Source: Pseudomonadota bacterium
GTDB taxonomy: Bacteria > Pseudomonadota > Gammaproteobacteria > Pseudomonadales > Cellvibrionaceae
Assembly (NCBI GenBank): GCA_023416875.1
Contig: JAEZGT010000131.1
Coordinates: 1 to 6,276, forward strand
Direction of reading: 5' to 3'
Length of the DNA stretch: 6,276 nt
Under the pieces are notes generated by a model. The model worked only from the letters and a program-made list of their open reading frames with translations. It had not been told where the DNA came from and made no database searches. Shown here one piece after another: positions 1 through 4,238 of the stretch. How positions within the stretch are numbered: the stretch's first letter is position 1; each line of letters starts with the position of its first letter. A program made the position numbers and the translations under genes.

Positions 1-1218
1 CAGCAGGACGGCTTGCGCTACTCCGCGCGGGATCTTGCGGTGATGCGCGCTTATAAAGCCGAAATCCCCCTAGTTCTCGGCTCGGCGACACCATCTCTAG
101 AAAGTCTGCAAAATGCGTTGGGAGGTCGCTACGAGCACCTCCAGCTAAAAGCTCGTGCGGGCGGAGCGCAGCCTCCCCGACTGGAAACGGTGGATATGCG
201 CCACGAGGACATCAACAGCGTTCTTAGTGTGAGAGCAATGACCGCGATCCGGCAGACGCTGGAGCGCGGTGAGCAAGTATTGGTATTCATCAATCGCCGA
301 GGTTTTGCCCCGGCACTGCTGTGCCGGCACTGCGGCTGGGTCGCTAACTGCAATGCCTGTTCTGCGCGCATGACCCTGCACAGCCAGCCCTACCACCTGC
401 ACTGCCATCACTGCGATTTGCAACGTCCGTCACCCAAGCAATGTCCCAGCTGCAACTATCCCAAACTGGTGGCGCTCGGCCGGGGCACCGAACGATGTGA
501 AGCGATTTTGCAGCACCATTTTCCCGAAACTCCCGTTCTGCGGGTGGATCAGGATTCCATGAGGCGCAAATCCGCCATGGCCGATTTGAATCAAAGGCTA
601 GAGCAGGGCGAGCCCTGCATCCTGGTCGGCACGCAGATGTTGGCGAAAGGACATCACTTTCCCAAGGTCACCCTCGCCGTCCTACTAGACGTAGACCAGG
701 GGCTTTTCAGCGGCGACTTTCGCGGACCTGAGCGTATGGGCCAGCAGCTCATCCAGGTGGCGGGCCGGGCCGGGCGCGGCGATCTGCCGGGCACGGTGTT
801 GCTGCAAACCTATCAACCAGACCACCCTCTCCTGCAGCTGCTATTACGGGAGGGTTATCACGCCTTTGCCCAAACGCTATTGCAGGAGAGATCGTTCGCC
901 CGCCTGCCGCCCTACTGGGCCATGGCGCTGATGAGGGCCGAATCCAAACGCGTGGAAAACGCGGTGGATTTTCTCAAGCAAGTCCTACAGATCGCGCGGA
1001 CCCTCCGCATGCCTGGGCCGGAGCACGCCTACCTAGGCCCACTGCCGGCACTGATGGAAAAGTGCAATCACCGCTTTCGGTTCCAACTGCAAATCAGCAA
1101 TGCGCGCCGCGGGGAATTGCAGCTGTTTCTGAAGAATCTGGTGGAACGGGTGGAGACTCTGCCCCTCGCACAGCGCGTGCGCTGGAGCCTGGATGTCGAT
1201 CCGCAAGACATGAGTTGA
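1..1218 (+). CDS. priA: Primosomal protein N' (PriA), replication restart helicase, C-terminal part
   Basis: PriA is a superfamily 2 DNA helicase that recognises stalled or collapsed forks and loads the primosome (PriB/DnaT/DnaC, then DnaB) in the cytoplasm. The reading frame is open from base 1, so the N-terminal DNA-binding domain and Walker A/B motifs lie off the left edge; 405 residues remain of a protein usually about 730 long. Visible residues, counted from base 1: helicase motif III GSATP (27-31); eight zinc-binding cysteines as four CxxC pairs (108/111, 117/120, 135/138, 148/151); the motif V region GTQMLAKGHHFP (about 210-221); motif VI QVAGRAGRG (252-260); and the C-terminal domain ending in LDVDP, as in E. 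coli PriA. All eight zinc ligands are intact, and I see no frameshift. The TTG at base 13 is internal and not a start. Family assignment is very secure. Confidence 0.97.
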   Translation, partial: QQDGLRYSARDLAVMRAYKAEIPLVLGSATPSLESLQNALGGRYEHLQLKARAGGAQPPRLETVDMRHEDINSVLSVRAMTAIRQTLERGEQVLVFINRRGFAPALLCRHCGWVANCNACSARMTLHSQPYHLHCHHCDLQRPSPKQCPSCNYPKLVALGRGTERCEAILQHHFPETPVLRVDQDSMRRKSAMADLNQRLEQGEPCILVGTQMLAKGHHFPKVTLAVLLDVDQGLFSGDFRGPERMGQQLIQVAGRAGRGDLPGTVLLQTYQPDHPLLQLLLREGYHAFAQTLLQERSFARLPPYWAMALMRAESKRVENAVDFLKQVLQIARTLRMPGPEHAYLGPLPALMEKCNHRFRFQLQISNARRGELQLFLKNLVERVETLPLAQRVRWSLDVDPQDMS

Positions 1219-1252
1219 AGCCTTGTCCGTCTCAACCTAAGCTCAATGCGCG

Positions 1253-1281
1253 CTGTTTTAATCCTAATCACAAGCTACAAT
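1253..1281 (+). promoter_or_regulatory. Possible sigma-70 promoter for the SPOR gene
   Basis: The 103-nt gap between priA and the SPOR gene contains TACAAT at 1276-1281, a 5-of-6 match to the -10 consensus. At the expected spacing (about 17 bp) the -35 region is only CTGTTT (1253-1258), a poor match. The start codon is 40 nt further on. No clear terminator hairpin follows priA, so read-through from priA is equally possible. This is a weak call resting mainly on the -10 element and its position. Confidence 0.33.
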
Positions 1282-1321
1282 GAGCACCGCTTCTCAAAAT
1301 TTCCTGGTGACCAACTAGATC

Positions 1322-1837
1322 ATGGCCAAACAATCCTCCAGCTCCAAAGTCCCCGGTTGGGTGTGGCTGTTCACGGGCGTTATTCTCGGCGCGTTCATCA
1401 TGTTCCTGATGCGTCTTAGCGATCTTCAACCAGCGCCAGGCATTCGTACGTCACCGACAACGAAAGCTGTGCCTGCGGAGGAAACCAAAACGCCGGCGAA
1501 ATACGATTTTTATAAAATCCTGCGCGATACCGAGGTGCCCGTAACCACATCGCGTACGCCAAGCACCGCGCCCCAGAAGAAAGTGGTAGAGAATGTTGAC
1601 TATCTTCTGCAAGTAGCGTCGTTTCGCTCCGCCACTGAGGCCGAGCAGGTGAGAGCGGAGCTCACCCTGCTGAATTTCAACGCGCGCATAGAGCAATCAC
1701 CAGCCAAAGAGGGGCAGATCTGGCACCGGGTAATCGTCGGTCCCTTCACCAATCGTTCGCAATTGGCCAAAGCACGGGATACCCTGCTCTCGAACCGCTA
1801 CCAAGCAATGCTGCTCACGCGCAAACGCGACGGCTAA
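1322..1837 (+). CDS. SPOR domain-containing membrane protein, FtsN-like
   Basis: This is a small bitopic inner-membrane protein of 171 aa. It has a short basic cytoplasmic tail (1-11), one transmembrane helix (about 12-30), a Pro/Thr/Lys-rich linker and a C-terminal SPOR domain (about 91-170, beginning NVDYLLQVASF and including VGPF). SPOR domains bind glycan strands lacking stem peptides at division septa, so a role in cell division or peptidoglycan remodelling in the periplasm is likely. A conserved-looking YDFYKIL segment (61-67) sits in the linker, as in FtsN-like proteins of pseudomonads. An in-frame TAG at 1316-1318 forces the start to 1322 or later, and the next Met is residue 27, inside the membrane helix, so ATG 1322 is the start; GGTGA at 1306-1310 is a modest, rather distant ribosome site. 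ftsN also lies next to hslV in E. coli. The protein is about half the length of E. coli FtsN (319 aa), so I withhold the symbol. Family assignment is firm; orthology to FtsN is likely but unproven. Confidence 0.9.
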   Translation: MAKQSSSSKVPGWVWLFTGVILGAFIMFLMRLSDLQPAPGIRTSPTTKAVPAEETKTPAKYDFYKILRDTEVPVTTSRTPSTAPQKKVVENVDYLLQVASFRSATEAEQVRAELTLLNFNARIEQSPAKEGQIWHRVIVGPFTNRSQLAKARDTLLSNRYQAMLLTRKRDG

Positions 1838-1870
1838 GCGATCGAACTCTTCTTTCATTCCGATTTGAAC

Positions 1871-1900
1871 CGCCCGCTCAGCAACTTGAAATAGCGGGCG
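1871..1900. repeat. Inverted repeat overlapping the hslV promoter
   Basis: The perfect 8-bp arms CGCCCGCT (1871-1878) and AGCGGGCG (1893-1900) flank a 14-nt loop. No T-run follows on either strand, so it is not a standard intrinsic terminator. The loop contains the CTTGAAA -35 candidate, and the right arm lies in the promoter spacer. It could be an operator, a hairpin in read-through RNA from the SPOR gene, or chance. The repeat itself is seen directly; its function is unknown. Confidence 0.5.
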
Positions 1901-1912
1901 CCGCCCCCACTT
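1885..1912 (+). promoter_or_regulatory. Candidate sigma-32 (RpoH) heat-shock promoter for hslVU
   Basis: CTTGAAA at 1885-1891 is an exact match to the sigma-32 -35 consensus. After a 13-nt spacer, CCCCACTT at 1905-1912 matches the CCCCATnT -10 consensus except for one base. Transcription would start near 1919-1921, leaving a leader of about 53 nt before the GTG of hslV. In E. coli hslVU is a known sigma-32 regulon member, so position, sequence and gene identity agree. No experimental support can be seen from sequence alone. Confidence 0.75.
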
Positions 1913-1927
1913 CTGCACGTTCAACTC

Positions 1928-1957
1928 ACCGCAGCTGCCATAACCGCAGCTCCTACT
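1928..1957 (+). repeat. Imperfect 15-nt tandem repeat and small hairpin in the hslV leader
   Basis: ACCGCAGCT occurs at 1928-1936 and again at 1943-1951, exactly 15 nt apart. Within it, AGCTGC (1933-1938) can pair with GCAGCT (1946-1951) around a 7-nt loop, giving a 6-bp stem in the predicted 5' leader, 12 nt before the GGG of the ribosome site. A leader hairpin is said to stabilise the E. coli hslVU transcript; whether this is a counterpart is inference. The stem is short enough to be chance. Confidence 0.35.
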
Positions 1958-1961
1958 GCTT

Positions 1962-1966
1962 AAGGG
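1962..1966 (+). promoter_or_regulatory. Ribosome binding site that fixes the hslV start
   Basis: AAGGG lies six T residues upstream of the GTG at 1973, a good Shine-Dalgarno distance. It overlaps an in-frame TAA (1961-1963). Only GGG, TTT and TTT codons lie between that stop and the GTG, so no other upstream start is possible. Confidence 0.7.
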
Positions 1967-1972
1967 TTTTTT

Positions 1973-2512
1973 GTGGAACAGTACCGCGGCACCACCATTG
2001 TGTCCGTGCGTCGCAACGGCAAAGTCGTCATTGGCGGCGACGGCCAGGTCTCGCTCGGCAATACCATCATGAAAGGCAACGCCCGCAAAGTTCGCCGGCT
2101 CTACCGCAATCAAGTCATCGCCGGTTTCGCGGGCGGCACTGCTGACGCCTTTACCTTATTCGAACGTTTCGAAGCCAAACTGGAAAGCCACGGCGGTAAT
2201 CTGGTGCGTGCGGCTGTCGAGTTGGCGAAGGATTGGCGCACCGATCGCGCCCTGCGTCGCCTTGAAGCCTTATTGGCAGTAGCAAACACCGAAGCCTCAC
2301 TGATCATCACCGGTAACGGCGATGTGATTCAGCCGGAAAATGATTTGATTGCCATAGGCTCGGGTGGTGCTTTCGCGCAATCAGCAGCACGTGCGCTGCT
2401 GGAAAATACGGATCTGGATGCCCGCAGCATCGTCGAAAAAAGTCTGAATATCGCCGGCGATATCTGTATTTACACCAATCACAATCTCACCATCGAAGAA
2501 CTCGAATTTTGA
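1973..2512 (+). CDS. hslV: ATP-dependent protease peptidase subunit HslV (ClpQ)
   Basis: HslV is the N-terminal-threonine peptidase of the two-component HslVU protease. It forms a double hexamer in the cytoplasm that degrades proteins fed in by HslU. The product has 179 aa and closely matches E. coli HslV throughout, including TTIVSVRRNG, GDGQVSLGN, MKGNARKVRRLY, AGFAGGTADAF, KDWRTDR, ITGNGD, IAIGSGG and GDICIYTNH. Translation starts at GTG; an in-frame stop 12 nt upstream and no later Met before the conserved core make this the only sensible start. The first six residues, MEQYRG, precede Thr7, the expected catalytic nucleophile. E. coli HslV instead begins Met-Thr, so here a short propeptide must be removed at Gly6-Thr7, probably by self-processing as in related proteins with this leader. 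It is the first gene of a heat-shock-type operon with hslU 7 nt downstream. Confidence 0.97.
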   Translation: MEQYRGTTIVSVRRNGKVVIGGDGQVSLGNTIMKGNARKVRRLYRNQVIAGFAGGTADAFTLFERFEAKLESHGGNLVRAAVELAKDWRTDRALRRLEALLAVANTEASLIITGNGDVIQPENDLIAIGSGGAFAQSAARALLENTDLDARSIVEKSLNIAGDICIYTNHNLTIEELEF

Positions 2513-2519
2513 GCCTGCC

Positions 2520-3833
2520 ATGACCCAGATGACTCCCCGCGAAATCGTGCATGAATTGGATAAACATATTGTCGGACAACAGGCGGCGAAACGCGCGGTG
2601 GCCATCGCGCTGCGCAACCGCTGGCGCCGAATGCAGTTGAGTCCCGAGCTGCGCAATGAAGTCACACCCAAAAATATTCTGATGATCGGCCCCACCGGTG
2701 TGGGCAAAACCGAAATTGCCCGCCGCCTCGCCAAACTCGCCAACGCGCCTTTTATCAAAGTGGAAGCCACCAAATTCACCGAAGTTGGTTACGTGGGCCG
2801 AGATGTGGAATCTATAGTGCGCGATCTGGTCGACAGCGCCATTAAACTTTATCGCGAGCAGGAAACCCGCAAGGTGCAACATCGCGCCGTAGATGCAGCG
2901 GAAGAGCGCGTTCTGGACGCGCTCTTGCCGCCACCGCGTCATGAAGAAACCGCAGGTGAATCCTCCACGCGCCAGGTATTCCGCAAAAAACTGCGTCAGG
3001 GCGAACTTGATGATAAAGAAATCGAAATTGAAGTGAGCAGCGCATCTGTCGGCGTGGAAATAATGGCGCCGCCCGGGATGGAGGAAATGACGAGCCAATT
3101 ACAGAACATGTTTTCTTCCATTAACAGCGGCCGCACGAAAAAACGCAAAATGACGGTCAAGCAGGCGCTGAAAAAACTCGCCGACGAGGAAGCGGGAAAG
3201 CTCGTTAATGAAGAGGAAATCAAAACTGCCGCCATAACCGCCGCCGAACAGAATGGCATTGTATTTATCGACGAAATTGACAAAGTCGCTAAACGCGAAG
3301 GCACCACTGGTGCTGACGTGTCGCGCGAAGGCGTGCAGCGCGATCTGCTACCGTTGATCGAAGGCTGCACCGTCAGCACCAAACACGGCGTCATTAAAAC
3401 CGATCACATTTTGTTTATCGCATCCGGTGCTTTCCATTTGTCCAAGCCATCAGACCTGGTGCCGGAACTGCAGGGGCGACTCCCCATTCGGGTTGAGCTG
3501 GATGCACTTACACCGGATGATTTTGAGCGCATTCTGACTGAACCCAATGCATCGCTGACGGAGCAACATATAGCGCTGCTCGCTACTGAAAATGTAAAGC
3601 TTACTTTTACGTCTGATGGCATTCGTCGCATTGCCGAGATCGCCTACAACGTCAATGAAAAAACGGAAAATATCGGCGCACGCCGTCTGCATACGGTGCT
3701 TGAACGTCTGCTTGAGACAGTTTCATTTGGTGCCGGCGACACTGAAACTTCTGTCACGGTGGATGCAAATTACGTGAACGAGCAGTTGGCCAATTTGGCG
3801 CAGGATGAAGACCTTAGCCGATTTATTCTCTGA
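2520..3833 (+). CDS. hslU: ATP-dependent protease ATPase subunit HslU (ClpY)
   Basis: HslU is the AAA+ unfoldase ring that recognises, unfolds and threads substrates into HslV. It has 437 aa, against 443 in E. coli. Visible elements: N-terminal TPREIV...LDKHIVGQ (5-20); Walker A GPTGVGKT (57-64); pore-loop GYVG (90-93); a variable I domain (about 109-240) with a charged insert and the conserved MAPPGMEEMTSQLQ; Walker B VFIDEIDK (248-255); the FIASGAF sensor-1 region (299-305); the arginine-finger segment ELQGRLPIR (316-324, Arg320); sensor-2 GARRL (386-390); and the C-terminal tail DLSRFIL, which in this family inserts into HslV to activate it. The ATG at 2520 gives MTQMTPREIV, matching the E. 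coli start. No strong ribosome site precedes it, so coupling to hslV, whose stop lies 7 nt upstream, is likely. All catalytic elements are intact. Confidence 0.98.
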   Translation: MTQMTPREIVHELDKHIVGQQAAKRAVAIALRNRWRRMQLSPELRNEVTPKNILMIGPTGVGKTEIARRLAKLANAPFIKVEATKFTEVGYVGRDVESIVRDLVDSAIKLYREQETRKVQHRAVDAAEERVLDALLPPPRHEETAGESSTRQVFRKKLRQGELDDKEIEIEVSSASVGVEIMAPPGMEEMTSQLQNMFSSINSGRTKKRKMTVKQALKKLADEEAGKLVNEEEIKTAAITAAEQNGIVFIDEIDKVAKREGTTGADVSREGVQRDLLPLIEGCTVSTKHGVIKTDHILFIASGAFHLSKPSDLVPELQGRLPIRVELDALTPDDFERILTEPNASLTEQHIALLATENVKLTFTSDGIRRIAEIAYNVNEKTENIGARRLHTVLERLLETVSFGAGDTETSVTVDANYVNEQLANLAQDEDLSRFIL

Positions 3834-3836
3834 GCC

Positions 3837-4214
3837 ATGGCAGTCCCATCCGTCATTAAATTGCGGCGCAAATCCAATCTGTTGGAATTGCGCTTCGGCG
3901 AGGAAGTGTTTCAGCTGCCTGCAGAGTTTCTGCGGGTTCATTCTCCGTCAGCGGAAGTGAAGGGACACGGTCCCGGTCAAGAGCAATTGCAGTACGGCAA
4001 ACTGCATGTGCAATTGACCGGTGCCGAACCGCAGGGTAATTACGCGCTGCGCCTACTGTTTGACGACGGCCATACCAGCGGCATTTATACCTGGGATTAT
4101 CTTTATGAGCTGGGGCGCAATCAGGAGCGCCTCTGGCAAACCTATCTCGATGTGCTTAACCGCAGCGGCAAAGCCCGCGATCCACAAACCAGCGCTGTCA
4201 AAATTATTCATTAA
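3837..4214 (+). CDS. DUF971 protein (gamma-butyrobetaine hydroxylase-like N-terminal domain)
   Basis: This is a 125-aa soluble protein with no signal peptide or membrane segment. It is recognisable as the stand-alone DUF971 family by LRVHSPSAEVKGHGPGQ (32-48) and the segment from GNYALR (67) through DDGH (76-79) to WDYLYELGRNQ (86-96). The same fold forms the N-terminal domain of gamma-butyrobetaine hydroxylase, where three cysteines and a histidine bind zinc. This protein has no cysteine at all; only the DDGH histidine (His79) appears kept, so the zinc site is probably absent. There is no oxygenase domain, so hydroxylase activity should not be assumed. The ATG lies 3 nt after the hslU stop with no clear ribosome site, indicating translational coupling as the last gene of the hslVU operon. 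The same neighbour follows hslU in pseudomonads, from memory. The function is unknown; a link to protein quality control is only inference from position. Confidence 0.9.
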   Translation: MAVPSVIKLRRKSNLLELRFGEEVFQLPAEFLRVHSPSAEVKGHGPGQEQLQYGKLHVQLTGAEPQGNYALRLLFDDGHTSGIYTWDYLYELGRNQERLWQTYLDVLNRSGKARDPQTSAVKIIH

Positions 4215-4238
4215 TAAGCGCAATGCTATGCGCTTATT
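4213..4238. terminator. Stem-loop between convergent genes, candidate bidirectional terminator
   Basis: AATAAGCGCA (4213-4222) and TGCGCTTATT (4229-4238) are perfect 10-bp inverted arms with a 6-nt loop. The structure overlaps the stop codons of both convergent genes: TAA at 4212-4214 on the plus strand and TAA at 4236-4234 on the minus strand. On the plus strand there is no U-run after the stem, only the UUAUU of its right arm. On the minus strand an AT-rich stretch follows. Position strongly suggests termination of both transcripts, but the form is not the canonical intrinsic one. Confidence 0.6.

Noticed and set aside
13..1218. TTG at 13 as the start of a complete 401-aa gene
   Set aside because: The frame is open to base 1 and the preceding codons (QQDG) match PriA, so the gene is cut by the window edge.
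1871..1900. Intrinsic terminator for the SPOR gene
   Set aside because: The hairpin arms are GC-rich, but no T-run follows on either strand; the sequence is better explained by the overlapping promoter.
1697..2113. Minus-strand open frame of 138 codons across the SPOR/hslV gap
   Set aside because: It overlaps the ends of two well-supported plus-strand genes and the promoter region, and its product resembles no family I recognise.
2487..3098. Minus-strand open frame of 203 codons opposite hslU
   Set aside because: It lies antisense to the conserved Walker A and I-domain coding sequence, and its His/Phe-rich product looks like a reverse-frame artefact.
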